Origin: Biscogniauxia marginata
Lineage: Eukaryota > Ascomycota > Sordariomycetes > Xylariales > Xylariaceae
Length of the DNA stretch: 64,000 bases
Assembly: GCA_022695795.1 (NCBI GenBank)
Contig: MU404106.1
Span: forward strand, 186,535-250,534
Direction: 5' to 3'
The position numbers were made by a program, and so were the translations under genes. The notes beneath the pieces were generated by a model. It ran no database searches and was not told where the DNA came from. It saw nothing but the letters and a program-made list of their open reading frames with translations. The stretch's first letter is position 1. The number at the start of each line of letters is the position of its first letter. Shown in pieces: positions 34,756 through 47,477 of this stretch.

Positions 34756-37700
34756 TCAAGTAGACGAGCCCGTCCTCGAGCCCGACGAGCTGGGCCCCGA
34801 AGTCGACGCCGGCTTCGACTCGACCTCGCCGCCGAGCTCGCCGGGGTTCCTCGGGTCCACGACGGCCGAGTACCTCTCGTCGCCCCAGCGGGCGCCGATG
34901 GTGACCCAGACGTGCTTGCTGGGGCCGCTGTGCACCGTCTCGCGGCAGCCCGTCCACTTGAGGCGGCTCTCGCGGTCCATGCGGCTGTTGCCGAGCCCCC
35001 CGTTGGCGACCCACTCGCGCACGATGTCGCGGATGAACTCGACCTTGCGCCGCAGGTCGTTCGCCGCCGGCACCCCCTGCATCATCGGGTTGATCTCCGG
35101 CCGCTTGCGCGTCGCCGAGTTGCGCGTCGGCCGGATCGCCGGCTTGGTCGCGAAGTTGAGGAGCGTCTGCAGCGGGTACGAGAGCACGGCCCGCTCGTCG
35201 AGCGTCGTCTCGTCAAGCTCGCCCGTCGTCGCCAGCTTCTCCGCCGCTTCTTGCGGGAGGTGCCAGAAGTGGCACCATGTGCCGGTCGCGTCGAGGACGA
35301 TCTTGGTGTGGTCGGGGAAATTGAACTGTAGGTGGCCGTCGGCAAAGACCCAGCAGCCAACGTCTCCAATACGTTGGTAGAATGTTACGACATCACTGGG
35401 CGGCATGGTCTGCTTAGATGACGTTGGAACTTGTATGATGCCAGTGTCGTCCGTCTTAGCATCTTGGTCTCGGCCATACGCCATCATATAGTTGGCAAAC
35501 TTCTTCCACAGGACTAGATGCTCTCGCTTGCGGTAGTCAAATATATCTCGACCAACGGGGATTTTTCCGGCCGTGCCATCCGGGTTCTCCTTTATCTTGA
35601 ATTGAGAAGGATGGACAAAGACCGTTGATAGGCCTGCTTCGCCGTTATTTTCGTAGAACTGTATTGCTTGGGACATGGGGACTATTTGGTTCCGATCAGG
35701 GTACCCAGGGTCATGACGACGAGAACAATGCTGTTCGGCCTCGCGGACAAGTATACAGCTCGGGGGGAGTGTAACGGTTTTGCTGCCTTTAGCGCTGCCC
35801 GGTATGCTCCGTAGAACGCAACCCACGCTTCCGTCGTTCAATATGTATCCGAGCCCAAACTTGTTCGAGTAGTCTACCCACTTGACGACGATGTGAGGTG
35901 GCGACGGTGGCGGTGTTTTGCCTAGGATTGCCATCGACCTTGAATTCAGGGCACGTTCAAGTTCGGATTGAAGGTCCCGAAGGCGGTGCAGAACGACGTC
36001 GGGTTGCGTATCAGGGACCGCCATTTTGCGCTCCGCGGGGCCGAATAAAGACCCAGTCGGCGCTTCGGCAGTTCTGAGTTTCGCAGGTTGTTCGTCTCGT
36101 GTTCTCTCAACTATGATCTTCTTGGGTTCTGCTACTGGCCGTTGCACTACTGGCTCGGGGCTGATAATTGGACGACCCGGTACTGCTGTGGCTTTGATAG
36201 CAGCTCTCGAGGCGAGGTTGTTGTCCGAGGAGCTCTGAGGAAGTTCCCTTCTAGCACGCTGGCGTAGAGTGCCGCTGATGCTAGCCTGAGGCATCTCATC
36301 CATCGTTCGTGATCTCGGGATAGGGTTTGACTTTATAGGCTTGTTTTGGGCTCGTTGCTGTGCCGCGAAACTCTGTGGTGGAGCTCGCAACAGGCCGGTT
36401 GGAGCTGGTTGAGTCGTCGTGGTATCCTCTTCTCGTCTCATAACTGGCTGCGGGGGAGGGCGAAGTGGTACCTGAGTGAGGCCAAGCTCTCTGCTAACCT
36501 CCTCGTAAGGCCTATAAACGATGCCTTCTGCAAGTGGGATGATCGGTGTTAAACCGGCCTTCTCTTCGAGCGCAACTTCTCGCCAGGTGCTCTTGTGAGC
36601 CGTTAGGACCTGGTTCCAAGGCCCGACCTCGCAGCTTCTACACATCTCTCTGAGATTACGTAGATTTTGGTTGGCCATCTGTGTTGTAAGATCGACGGTA
36701 TAGAAGTGCTCGCCGTCGGGCGGATAGTCGCGTAGCTTTGGGGTCATCTCCGCTGCCAGAGGGACGTAGCCCGAGAGAAAGAAGTCATGCTGAACGATCG
36801 AATCTGGGTCTGGTCTCTTATCCGCCTCCTCCAACATCGTAGCTACGACGTCTTTAGCCTCCTGAGAGATGTATCTACTCGAATTCTCAGGGTTAGGCCA
36901 TTCGTAATCTCGGTTCCTCGCTCGACGGTATATCTCATCCGTGGTCGAAGATTGAAAGGGTGGTTTAGAGGTCAACATTGCAAACCTAACACGAGGCGAC
37001 TAGTCAGTCCCGGTATACAACAGACGTCACATAAACAACTCACATGATGATGCCCAAGCTCCAAATATCAACCATGTGGTCGTGTCCCTTTTTGCCCTTT
37101 TCTAAAATCTCGGGTGCAATATAGTTTGGTGTTCCGCAAAGCGTGGTCCTGCGAATGGTCTGCATATCCTTGCCGGTAACAAGCAACGCAGCCAGACCAA
37201 AGTCGCCAATCTTGGCGTCCATGTTCTTGTTGAGGAAAATGTTGCCCATCTTGAGATCTCGGTGGATAATGCCCTTGGCGTGCATGTACTTGATAGCACC
37301 GGCGATCTGAATCGAGTAGAACCGCACCTCAGGCTCGGTCAATCCCTTTCGTCGCTTGACCATGTCCATCAAGGTGCCGTTGGGACAGAGCTCTAAGACC
37401 AGATATGTGCAATTGTCGAAAGAAAAGGCTCTGAGAAATTGGACAATGTTCTGGTGCCTCATCTTGGAGTGGATTTGTAGTTCGGTTTGAAACTTGGGTT
37501 GGGGTTAGTAGGGAACTTGGAGGCGTCGGATAGCAAAACAAACCTTCTGTTCCATCTTGGGTGGCATCTTGCACTTGACAATTTTGAGGGCATACTTCTT
37601 TCTGTGTCCCGGCATTTGTCCTTCATAGCACACGGCAAATCCCCCCTTGCCAAGCATCTTTCCAATCTGGTAGGTAGCGCCATCTCTACGATCGAAACTT

Positions 37701-37885
37701 GGAGGTTCGGGCACGTAGGAGGGAGGCTGAGGAGGAAGCTCCTTCTGGGGTGCTTTGGCACCCAGCGCTGCTGCTTTCACTTTGGCGGCGTCGGCAGGTC
37801 GGTTCGGGAGTTGAGCATTCGCGTCCCTAGGTGATAATGCATCCGTGTAGGTCCCCTGCTTTGCTGCAAGGACGCGATCCGCCAT
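34756..37885 (-). CDS. plkA: Polo-like protein kinase (Cdc5/PlkA)
   Basis: Predicted 1006-aa mitotic Ser/Thr kinase. Exons 37885-37544, 37492-37044, 36985-34756; introns of 51 bp (GTTTGT...TACTAAC...CCAAG) and 58 bp (GTGAGT...GACTAG...GTTAG). Kinase domain about residues 72-335: Gly loop LGKGGFAVCYEG at 78-89, Lys101, HRD Asp193, DFG Asp211, activation loop TTLCGTPNY with Thr230/231. A long basic, Pro-rich linker (about 440-625) leads to two polo boxes: VVKWVDYSNKFGLGYIL near 632 and a second one near 790-850. These domains bind phosphorylated partners at spindle pole and septum in the family. A clear 5'-leader intron lies at 37993-38193. The last ~600 bp of coding sequence (below about 35370) is much more GC-rich than the rest. 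Confidence 0.95.
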
Positions 37886-37992
37886 CTGGAAGACCGAGTC
37901 GGTTGGGCTGTGGAGAGGAGCGACAGGATAACAGCGGGTGTTTGCTGCTCGTATTTTTTCCTTTGTTTTTTCTTCTCAGCGTGCTCAATCTC

Positions 37993-38193
37993 CTATATAC
38001 AATTGTTAGCGGCGCGTGAAGCAGGAGAAGTGAGTGTCAATTTCCCAAGGCTATTGGTACAATGAAGTAAAATGAAGAATCATCCGTGATGCGTGGTGGA
38101 CCTCGAAAGTTGTGGGCTGTGCCAATCCACCAGATGGGCTGGAGAATGGGATGAAACGTGGTAAACAGAAGAAAATGTAAGGAAGCAACTTAC
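37993..38193 (-). other. Probable 5'-UTR intron of the polo kinase gene
   Basis: On the minus strand: donor GTAAGT at 38193, branch CGCTAACA about 15 bases before acceptor TATATAG ending at 37993. It is 201 bp long and lies 107 bp upstream of the start codon. Confidence 0.55.
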
Positions 38194-38777
38194 TTGTAAC
38201 TCGGAACAGCATCTAGTATGGCATTAAGACGAGAATATCATGGGCGAGTTCCAGTCCTCAGGATCACGGCGTGTCCGAAAAAAAAGGTGTTGAGAGTATG
38301 TATGGGCTAATTCGCTATGGTCACGACGACGGTGTGCATTTCCTCCAAGCTTTGGTTCAGGTGAGCTGCAAAAGAAAACCGGCGGGGCGTTGACACGGCA
38401 ACAATAGCAACAGCGTTGGCCAGTCACAGCCGCACCTGCGTACCCAACCTACTCTAGGAGGCAGCTAGCTTAGCACTTATCGATAAGAATGTAGCCTATT
38501 TCGGTCTTAGTCAGCTTTGAGATATTCCCGATTTGCTTCATCTTCAATATCTACTCTGATCATCGTCAAGACTGGTCATTGCGTAGCTTTATCGACTATG
38601 TACTCTAGTCACATGGTCCCGGGTTTATAATTGTGATAATGATTACTACGTCCAGACAGTGAACAAAAGACAAGAAGTCCGCTCGCCAAGATTGTGCTCT
38701 TACGAAGCTACTTACCGAAGATATCGCATAGCTGAACTACCCAAGTCGTCCGTCCAAAGGGACCGGAACTAGCCAAG
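38194..38777. other. Divergent promoter region, polo kinase / OPA3-like
   Basis: 584 bp shared upstream DNA between the putative leader of the polo kinase (-) and the OPA3-like gene (+). No TATA box or other named motif recognised. Confidence 0.45.
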
Positions 38778-39516
38778 ATGGTGGCGCTGCCACTTTTCAA
38801 GCTTGCATCTCTGTTCGTCAGGCACGTTTCAAAATATGGCGCCGTACGGCTATAATCCAACCTATCCGGCACGCACCGAGACTACTAACGCACACCCATA
38901 GAATCAAATCAAAGTGCAAGCTCATGATCACCCTCGCTTTCGAAGATTTGCTGCTAAGTATGGGCAAATGATTCACCAGCTCAACATGCGCCTCTCTGTG
39001 GCGCTCATTCGAAATGTCGAGGCTGAGATGAAGGCGAGGGAGAAAGCCGAAGCTCCCACAGTCAAGACGAAAGAACAGATAGAGAAGGAGGAGTCGATTC
39101 GAGCTAAGCTTGGCACAACGAATCGGGAGATACGGGCAAGAAAGATACCGCCCATAATCAGTGTCTGGAAGAGGAAGTTCAGGCCTCTCCCCGAAGCAAA
39201 GGCGGTAGACTTGTTTGCCGACGTGATTGGCGACATTTTCATATTGGTTGTGGCCACTGTCTTGATCTTATACGAATATCATCGGTCGTCACAGAAGCCC
39301 GACCCCGTTCTCGAGAGGATCAATGAACTCCAGGAGAGGTTTGAAGAACTTGAAAGGAGGTGGAAAGAGCTTGAAGAGGCTGAGAAACGCCAGCAGAGCA
39401 GAGTGCTGGTGCTAGAAGACGTATTGCGGGGGTATAAGGACCCAAAGACGAAGCAGTCCTTACTGCCCCCTCCGGCTACTCCGACACCAGTCACATCACC
39501 GCCGGCTCAAGCCTGA
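38778..39516 (+). CDS. OPA3-like mitochondrial protein
   Basis: Predicted 226-aa protein. Exons 38778-38843 (22 codons) and 38902-39516; 58-bp intron with GTACGG, ACTAAC and CATAG. The spliced N-terminus MVALPLFKLASLFVRHVSKY followed by GANQIK matches the start of the OPA3 family, in which the first residues act as a mitochondrial targeting/membrane element. A basic helical stretch (about 70-105) is followed by a hydrophobic segment DIFILVVATVLILYEY (about 130-145), then a Glu/Arg-rich coiled coil (about 155-190) and a Pro/Thr-rich C-terminus. OPA3 proteins act in mitochondrial membrane homeostasis; the exact activity is not settled. The longest single ORF (38914-39516) misses the first exon and the true N-terminus. 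Confidence 0.88.
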
Positions 39517-40412
39517 GAAGCAATCTATGGCTAGGAGGATTAGGTGCAGAGAGTTAGTATCACTCTGCCTGTATATTGAAGCCGTACTCGGATGAAGATC
39601 GAGGACCTATACATAATCTGGGGGGCGAATAACTTCACGCCGAGTTCTCGTCCTGTATAGTAGGTATATACCTGCTACGCAGCCGGGTATGCCACTCGGG
39701 TCTTTTGGACAACTAAGCTCTTCCGTATCTGCGTAGATGTATCAAAATGCCAATTAAATGCTCTACTCAATCTCTCACCAGTCTTGGCTAATTGGTCAAA
39801 GAGTGGTGGTGTGCAGCATTTAGTACAGCATTTAAGGGGTCGGCCAGGGGGCGGCCAAGTCGGTATGAAGTCTCCTGAAATAACTTTGTAGCCAACGTAG
39901 GAGAAGAAGTAAGAAGGCGTTAGGGGGGGTATCACCACCTACTTGCATATGTCCTACATTGCATAGGCAGGCAGGCAGGCAGCTACCTAACCTTAGGTAA
40001 TTATTCCTACCGAACTGTTCGGCACTACCTGCCTACCTTAGCTATTACAAAAACACTTGTGGATTTGGGGGCTTCTGACCGTTCTCATCTCTGTGAATAC
40101 TACGACACCCGACGATAGTAATTATAAACCCTTACGTCCGACAGCCGTTTGACTCGAAATTCTGTAGCAGGCGCCGCGCCGCTCCTGTTGGTCACACACC
40201 AAGGAAGCCTGCCCACCATGACGAGCTTTCTGATTTGCTCGTCAACGCGTAAGCGGCCTGATTGGGCCTCACTACCCGCAGCGCTTCTACGCAGCAGCAC
40301 CATGAATTCGAGATGGAGAGGTGAGGGCAATGTAGTTACGTATTTAGACGCGAGCCGGCAGCGCTAAGCATAGCTACCCTTAGAGACGAGACTCGACACA
40401 CACGATGTAGCA
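39517..40412. other. Intergenic, no gene seen
   Basis: Holds (GGCA)4 at 39966-39981 followed by TACCTA/TTAGGTA words to 40040. ORFs at 40100-40367 overlap on both strands and show no protein features. Confidence 0.5.
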
Positions 40413-41012
40413 ATGCCTCTCCCAACCATAGACGCTTCATCTCGGCGAGTGCTCCGAGCCATCCTCGTGTCACCACACCATGTTGGTTCAGAAGACACCC
40501 GGGCCCGTATCGAACGGTTGTATCACCTCAACGGCGGCAGAGATGTGGCGGTGATATTCCTCCTCAAACAGTGCGAAGGCCTGGAAAGCCCCATGGCCAT
40601 GCTCATGAAACTTCAGTTAGAGTCAGTCAGATGCTTATACATCCGTTCATGTGTAGGTAGTTTGTCAAGCTGACGGGAAGCAAGCCTCGTTGTTGGTCGA
40701 GAGATACCCATCATCCCAGTTGACTCGGTGGCTACCGTTCCAACGACTTTGATGACCCTTCACCGCCAGCTTGGCTCCAGCAGAAAGTCACTAAGGTCTG
40801 CAGACCCAGCCCACACTCTTCTCCCCTTCTGTTCTGACACCCAACCGTTATCGGAACATTCTGTCAATGTCTTGACCGATATCACATCAGGTGTCAGGGA
40901 CATGCTCGAAAAGGCGTCATGTCCTATTTCGCAAGTGAAAGTGGTAGACTACCTGGAGAACGAAGCAGGCAAAGTGATTTCCTTCTGGAAGGAGGAATAT
41001 CTGCTTGAGTAG
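40413..41012 (+). CDS. Unrecognised 178-aa protein
   Basis: Exons 40413-40621 and 40685-41012, joined over a 63-bp intron (GTCAGT...GCTGAC...GCAAG). The frame is set by the branch site and by the open second exon; the alternative acceptor GAAG, 4 nt upstream, is out of frame. I do not recognise the family. The protein is soluble-looking: basic start, then a hydrophobic strand (VAVIFLLKQ, residues about 47-55), a second strand after the junction (REIPIIPVDSV, about 75-85), then helices (TTLMTLHRQL) and a C-terminus ending EYLLE. Two short hydrophobic strands separated by a helix suggest a small alpha/beta fold. The exon join producing a continuous beta-like segment supports it as real. No neighbour gives a functional clue. 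Confidence 0.6.
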
Positions 41013-44000
41013 CTTGGGACTGCACACTCGCGCAAGGGATGGCCGATCAACGCCACAATGATATATATAGAGGCGGTGCCCAGGGCACTTTGTCTGACTG
41101 GCCATGGTGTCTGCTTGACCACTATTAGCACGACTAGCATTTAATCGTCTCTGGCAAAGTGCTACTGATCAGAACCGGAGCTGAAATTAGCTCATTACGA
41201 ATGCAGGTTCCCGGGCGGCTCAGTATCAGAACGCCTTGGGATTCTAGCAACCAAAGCCAGACGATCTCGCTAATGAACCTGAAAATTAGCGGGACGGTAC
41301 AAAGCCTACGCATCTATCGAACCTGTCTCTCTAATTTCTACCCGGCTAGCGACAGACTTTACGAGGTATCCCTCTCGTCTATCGTGGAGTATACCGAATG
41401 GATTTGTCGGCATCGTCGCCTCGAGAGCGTGTCAATCAAAATTTATCAGCTAACCCAAGGCCAACCTCGCTACGCGTAATATGAATGATGACGACCTAAG
41501 GCTTACTGTGGCCGGTCAAAGTTCTCTATTTGGCAGTCCATTGCTACTGTGATCTGCAAACTATCGCTGTCGTCAACGGCAGGAAAAAGCCCGAGGAAGC
41601 CAATGGAAGCCGCCCAGGCCTCTGGGTTTAGTGACGAGGATCGCAGAAATATGCATGCCATTACGAATCGAATTGTGACAAGACCGCTTACCGGCATTGG
41701 AACCCTGGATGATAAGATCTAAAATGAATGTTGAATTGGCATTGAGATAAGAAGCCGAGCAAGTGACCAAGCTGGATATACCTAACGTTCTTGGTAGCAG
41801 ACCAAGAACTACGCGGACTTACAGTTTCCCTTTTCTGACGCTCTCCCTTCATTCTATTTGTCGATCCTCAACCCACTACTTCCCTAGGCACTGATTTATC
41901 AATGGATAGAATAGGTCAGTTGATAGCTGGGTAGCCATTCTGGGGGCCAGTATCTATCATTATTCCAGGGCGCTGCAAGGGGATATTTAGAGGAATTTCT
42001 CTCATTGGTTGGTAATTCACTCACTAACGACACTGTTTCCAGCCATTTAACGTGCTCACGACACTATTTGTCTGCCATTTCTCCATGTGGCTCTCCGACC
42101 AAAGTCCAATAAGAACACTTCAACAACCGCCGGCTAGGATAAACCTACTAAAAATTGTGGTCTTCACAGGGTCGTTTCCCGTAGCACACCGCATCAGTTG
42201 CTATGCTTACAGGAGGACTCGCACTGAACCGAGTCACCGCTTTGCGCTCGACCGAGCTAGGTAATGAAGAACAAAGCAGCCATCGTCTATATCACAGTTG
42301 ATCCTAAGACACTAACGTACGGTGATGATAATATACTAGCGCACATGACCTCGGATTCCGCTGTCTATCTTCACTTACGTCGGCTCTGGTGGGCTCGAGG
42401 GGATCAGCTGACTCCATCACCACGCCATGTCTCTGCCCTTCGAGGCATTACATCGAGTGCCTACTACTTCCGTCTCCGAACAATCATCGCAATGGACGAA
42501 CAGCTTACCAGCTGTAGATCGATCAAGCAAAATGGCAATGAAGGCAAGTCCTAGATTGCAAAACCGTAGAGCATGTCAATAGGAGATCAAGTGATACTCG
42601 TGGGCGTCCACGGCTCTTTATTTGTCAACCAGACGTCGCATTTCATGGGAGCACGTGGGATCTGTTGAAGAAAAAGGCGATCTATTTATCGGCTCAGAAT
42701 AGGTAGGGTAATTGTCCTCACTTGGTAATGAAAGTTCGGATGCCCTGGCTAGACCCCGGCTCTTGCTTACCCGTTACCCTGTGCATTTCATGCATCTTCG
42801 GCGTCGCTCCCGGGGTGATGCGACCAATGCCCCCCTTGCTTCTTCTTTCCGCCCCAGAACCGCTGATCGATGATCGAACCAGGCCAAACTCGCCGTGCTG
42901 AGGCACTATTGCCTAGCCTGCGAAACTTGCTTGTGTCTTGAGACGGTCTGAGCGGCCCCAAGCGACGTCTCAAGATCCGACGTCGCATTAAATAGGTGTG
43001 TAATTGCTAGCTATTTCCTCGCCAGAAAGCAGAAAGAAGAGCTGGTGGTGGCTGATGTGACCGGGGCAAGGGGGCTATTTCCATCAACGCAGATATTGGG
43101 AGCGACTATCCACGTCAAACCCGAGTCTTTTTTTCTTTTTTTTTTTTTTCTCGCGCGCACGTCTTGACCAAGGGGCATAAGTATGCACTATCGACAGTCA
43201 ACCATCGCATAGTCTCCCTCTGACGTCGCAATTCTAGAAGTATTAATGGAACATGTCAGCCATTGAGATCTCTAGAAAATGATTAAAGGTATGAGGCCAA
43301 CGGGACGGTCCTAGAGAAAGTTCCGGCAAGGTGATGGCCGAAGATGTTCAAGAGTAGCATCATTGACGGCCAAATCGAGAAGGCGGGGGCTACTGTGCTC
43401 GAACCCCTGATCCCTGTAACTGGAGATGCTCCCCCTTGTTTTCTCGAGGTCTTGGCGACACCCTGCAGTAGCAGCAATGTTTCATTGGCTCACTAAGGAC
43501 TTCTAACCGCCGACAAGACCCAATCACGATAATATCTCCCAGCAGTGCTATTCTCGACGACCTTTCACAGCGGCCGCAGTTACTCGATTGCCCAATGTCC
43601 GCCATCATAGCATGCTGCGTTGCCGCCATTCGGGTACCCGATGGCCTATGCAAAAGGTACCTGGGCTTCGTCGAGCTCTGGCTACCCAATTGCCCGCAAA
43701 GGCCATGTATCTGTACCCACCCGGCTAAGGTCACTTTGCCCTTGGCAGCCAGCGTTGCTACGGTATTCCGTACATAGAGATCAAGTTTCTGAACTGGATA
43801 CGGTTATAAGTCAATTCTGCACGAGCTTGAACCGCTGCGCTACCCTAGTTCTCTCTAAGCCCTTGTCTCTTTCAGAATCTGGCCCCGCTGGTATTGGCCC
43901 AGGAGGAGAGATATGGCGGTCTCGGCCGTGGCTGATGAGACTCTACAGCACATGTTTCCTGATGGCCCATCTGCTTCCCTGGCCTTTCTTAAACTCTAGC

Positions 44001-45108
44001 ATGCCGCATCGTGTCTGGGGATTTACCCCTTCTGTACATGAAGAACCTCCTGTCGCCTCATAATATCTCACCTTACTCCGTAAAATCATCCATGGAACAC
44101 CCCGTTTGATCTTCAAACCCTTCTGTTATGCGACGAGGCGGAGTTTACCTACTACCACCACCACGCGCACGAACAAATAATCTGGATAAGACTTTTTTGC
44201 CTCGTTATCCTTGCAGAGAGTCATCGATATTAGATCGTATACAGAGAAAGGGGCTTTAAGATCGCTGCTTTCGAAACGGCGCCATCTTACCCTCACGAAC
44301 CCCGTCCCTCATAGCGCCTCAGCCTGTATCCCGGGTCCGAAAAATAAGGTTGAGGCCTACAGGTTTCAACTAATTCAAAGTCTTCACACGGATGATACCA
44401 ATGCCGCTCGGATGCCCGCGGTCATAATAGATCGGATATCAAGAACGTGGATCTCAGACGAAGCTTTGGTACCATCCTCATCAGCCCAAAAACGCCTGAC
44501 ACGACACCACCACCCCGGTGCAAATCAGTCGGTCTTGACACAAGCCTCCTCTCGACGGGAGCACAGCTCCCCCGTTCCCACCGTAAGGCTAGGAGCCAAG
44601 CTCAACAGGCACACCCACCAACATCCAATATAGCCTCTGTGACCCCCCTCGCCTGCCGTGGCCTCTCTCTTTTCTCTTGGCCCCTCTGCCCTTTCTTCCC
44701 TCTTGGTTTGCCAGCGCTGTGCACTCGTTGATAGCCTTCTTTGATATCGACAACCGTCTTTTATTCCTTCATCCTATTCAGCAGGTCTGGCTACCTTGCA
44801 GTTCCCTTCTCTTTTAGCTATATACAGATTTTAGTTCTATTCTTTTTTTTACATTTAATTTTCTCTTTTCCAAAGAGCCCGAGTCTCCACCTTCCGTTTC
44901 TTGCCCTTTTCCACCCCCGAGTCAAACTCAATAGTCAGCTGGGACCGAAGCGCTTGGATCGTTTGAGAGGCTTTCACTTGGGAAGAGTTAAAGGAAAAGA
45001 AGAGAAATTGAAGCTGCGGGACCTCCGAAAGGCAAGGGAAGAGAAACAAGGATTCAGTCGAATTGGACAACATTGGGTTTCTGAGAAGACGAAAAACCGA
45101 ACGCCAAG
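41013..45108. other. 4.1-kb spacer with moderate GC but no gene
   Basis: No gene supported. Short ORFs (41159-41479, 42052-42554, 43390-44063, 44211-44633) overlap on both strands, none with recognisable domains. Unlike most spacers here, microsatellites and TAGGTA words are rare and base composition is closer to coding DNA. A T17 run lies at 43130-43150. The right end (44620-45105) is C/T-rich leader sequence of the next gene. Confidence 0.5.
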
Positions 45109-45715
45109 ATGGGAAGACTTATCAAGAACCACTGGGCGAGACTCATCACCTTGACGGCAGCAGTTTGTACGTGGACCTTCTAACCCCTAAATATTGGGCG
45201 TGCTCGAATTTGAACGACAGTATCAGGAAGAGAGGAAATTGACTAACACGAACGCTATAGATCAAATCGCCGCCGCGCTCGAGGCCTTCTTCTGGCCCAA
45301 GATCTTCTTCGACTTTCTGACGAAGACGCTGGACCCGGCAGTCAAGCCGGCACCGGTGCTGCAGATCATCAACCTGCTCATGGGTATCGCGGTATTCGCA
45401 TGGGACTATCCCCTGACCTTCGTGGCCGGCACTTCAATCCACCGCAGCCTCGAGGCCCGGCTCGCCGCGTTCCCGCTCATGGCCCTCGCCTCGGTGCTGC
45501 TGTACCAGGGCACCAACGCCGCCATCTACTACCTCACCGCCATGGTCGTGTACTTCTGGGCTTATAGCGAGGGAGAGGTATGTTGTTTTATTCACTCAAA
45601 TCTATTATGGCGGGGAAACGTTGGAGAAATCGTATGCTAACTTGTGGGATTCTAGATTGTTTGCGCTAAACCGTGGACGCTACCGCAGAGAAGCCGATCC
45701 GGCGGTAAGGCATAG
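45109..45715 (+). CDS. Small fungal multi-pass membrane protein
   Basis: Predicted 144-aa protein. Exons 45109-45166, 45261-45577, 45656-45715; introns 94 bp (GTACGT...GACTAAC...TATAG) and 78 bp (GTATGT...TGCTAAC...TCTAG). The start MGRLIKNHWARL is followed by about four hydrophobic helices: LITLTAAVYQIAAALEAFFW, VLQIINLLMGIAVFAWDY, LAAFPLMALASVLLYQGT and AAIYYLTAMVVYFWAY. The C-terminus is basic (PQRSRSGGKA). It matches my recollection of an uncharacterised small membrane protein conserved in filamentous ascomycetes (DUF7727-like), function unknown. Exon 2 is markedly GC-rich and C-ending compared with flanking DNA, consistent with good expression. The single-ORF view misses exons 1 and 3. 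Confidence 0.85.
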
Positions 45716-47477
45716 ACGATGATGATTATGAGTTGGGAATGACCAGAATCCGGTTTTAGCCGCGAAGAGAGAGATGGAGTAGTAGTAGTGAGCCAGAATA
45801 GCGTCTGCTTTTGTCTTCGCTCATGGCGTGGACTACACTCATCTAGGGGCGATATATATATTTTACCTATCACGAGCAGATGTCTCTTTTACGAGTTCTC
45901 TCTCTCACTGCTCCTCTTGTTCTTCTCCGTCTCTCCTAACGAGAAAGCGAAGAAAAGAGGGAGAGAGGGAGATGTACATGGAAAAAAAAACTCGAAATCG
46001 TAATCTCCCTCATCCCCTAGCATATCCATCTTACGAAGAGGGTCATACCCAAACGTTGGCGAGGAGAGATCTTTACGAGACTATTATGTCCTCCCCCTTT
46101 CCCGCATATATGTATGTTTATAATATACACAAGAGAGATACCACACACATACCATATATTATATATATACATGCATATTTGTATAATTATGCATGTTCTT
46201 TTCACACCAACATCAACCAGCGGGGAAAATGAGTTTATATTGAGAAAGAGTGAGAGGGAGCGGTGACAAGGTCGAATTGTATCTTTACGTGCATATGTTA
46301 TCCATCACATCAGTTTTCTTCTTATTGTCTCTTTCCGCCCTGGATTCGTCGTAATTTACAAGGAACGGGTTTTTTTCTTTTCTTCTTTCTCATTTCACTC
46401 ACATTCATGTCTTCCCTGTATGTTATATCAATCATCTCAGCGGGAAACCTTTTTATTAACTACGGTCGCTAGTTTGAAAGCAGGAAAGAAAAAATCCTCA
46501 CGGGATGTCACTTTACCTTTTTAATGGCTCATAGGAGGGGGTTGGGTGGGGGGTGGAGAGAAGAAGGAAAACCCAACTCCCCGGTCTATTTAATGAGATG
46601 AAGCGAGACTAGATGAGATGAGATGAGATGGAAGATGATGGAATATGTATATAACCTCTACCTACATGACTTATGTATATTTTGTAGTGCATCACAGTCT
46701 ATGAAATACATTGCAATATAATCGATGGACTTATCCATATTGTGAACATTCCTTGACTGATCTTACTTACCCCCCTATACCTCGAACGAGAATAAATTGA
46801 TTCAAGCAAAATCGCTCTTGTGTTGTCCGGATCATGATAGCCGTACGCGCGTTTATTTAATACCCTCCTCCTCATCCCCCTTTCGATATAACTTGCCTAT
46901 CACAGAGTAGGTAATCCGAAAGATGGTCAACAAGAATCACGACCACAAAACTTCATAATTATTTCTCAAGCTCAATGTGCTAGCATCCAAACCATTACGC
47001 AGTCCGCAAAAATGAAAACGGGGCTTAGTATGGAACATGTACATAGTTTCAGATCCCATGTCGTCGTGAGGCGGCTGATACAACCTGATGTGGGCCACTG
47101 ACTAGGGTCTGCGAAACACCGTGATAGAATCCGTGGAACCAGATGGTTATGTATGGATAAGATAACCTCCTACAACTTTACCCAGGCTAGATATTAGAAA
47201 TGATCACTGAGTACTTGATACAAATCACATGATGCCATTATATGAAGCCGGTCGATCAGTGGATGGGATGGGAATTACATTCCGCTAGCTACGTAAAGTG
47301 TTTACAAAACACAACGCAAAGGCGTTCCTTGCTCATTAGCAAGTCATAGCTTCGTCCTCAGCTCATAGCCAAGTATGCCGAGCTCCTCGGTAATGACGTC
47401 CGTCGCGTTCTTCCCAACTGAGATCGACAGTAGACACGCAGCAACCTTCCCGGGCACTATTTTCTGGCTACACGTAC
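45716..47477. other. 1.8-kb spacer between convergent genes
   Basis: 3' flanks of the membrane-protein gene (+) and the Rtc3-like gene (-). No gene. AT-rich, with AT repeats at 46140-46170 and (AGATG)4 at 46611-46630. Confidence 0.55.
46611..46630 (+). repeat. (AGATG)4 tandem repeat
   Basis: Four perfect pentanucleotide copies, with degenerate GATG copies continuing to about 46640. Confidence 0.8.

Noticed and set aside
41159..41479. 106-codon ORF after the unrecognised gene
   Set aside because: No splice link to the 178-aa gene, no domain; composition alone is not enough.
43395..43415. tRNA B-box-like sequence on the minus strand
   Set aside because: GGTTCGAGCAC lacks the expected final CC, and no A box or cloverleaf arms could be drawn nearby.
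43620..44633. 147- and 140-codon + frames
   Set aside because: Contradicted by overlapping frames and lacking conserved motifs or coherent hydrophobic pattern.
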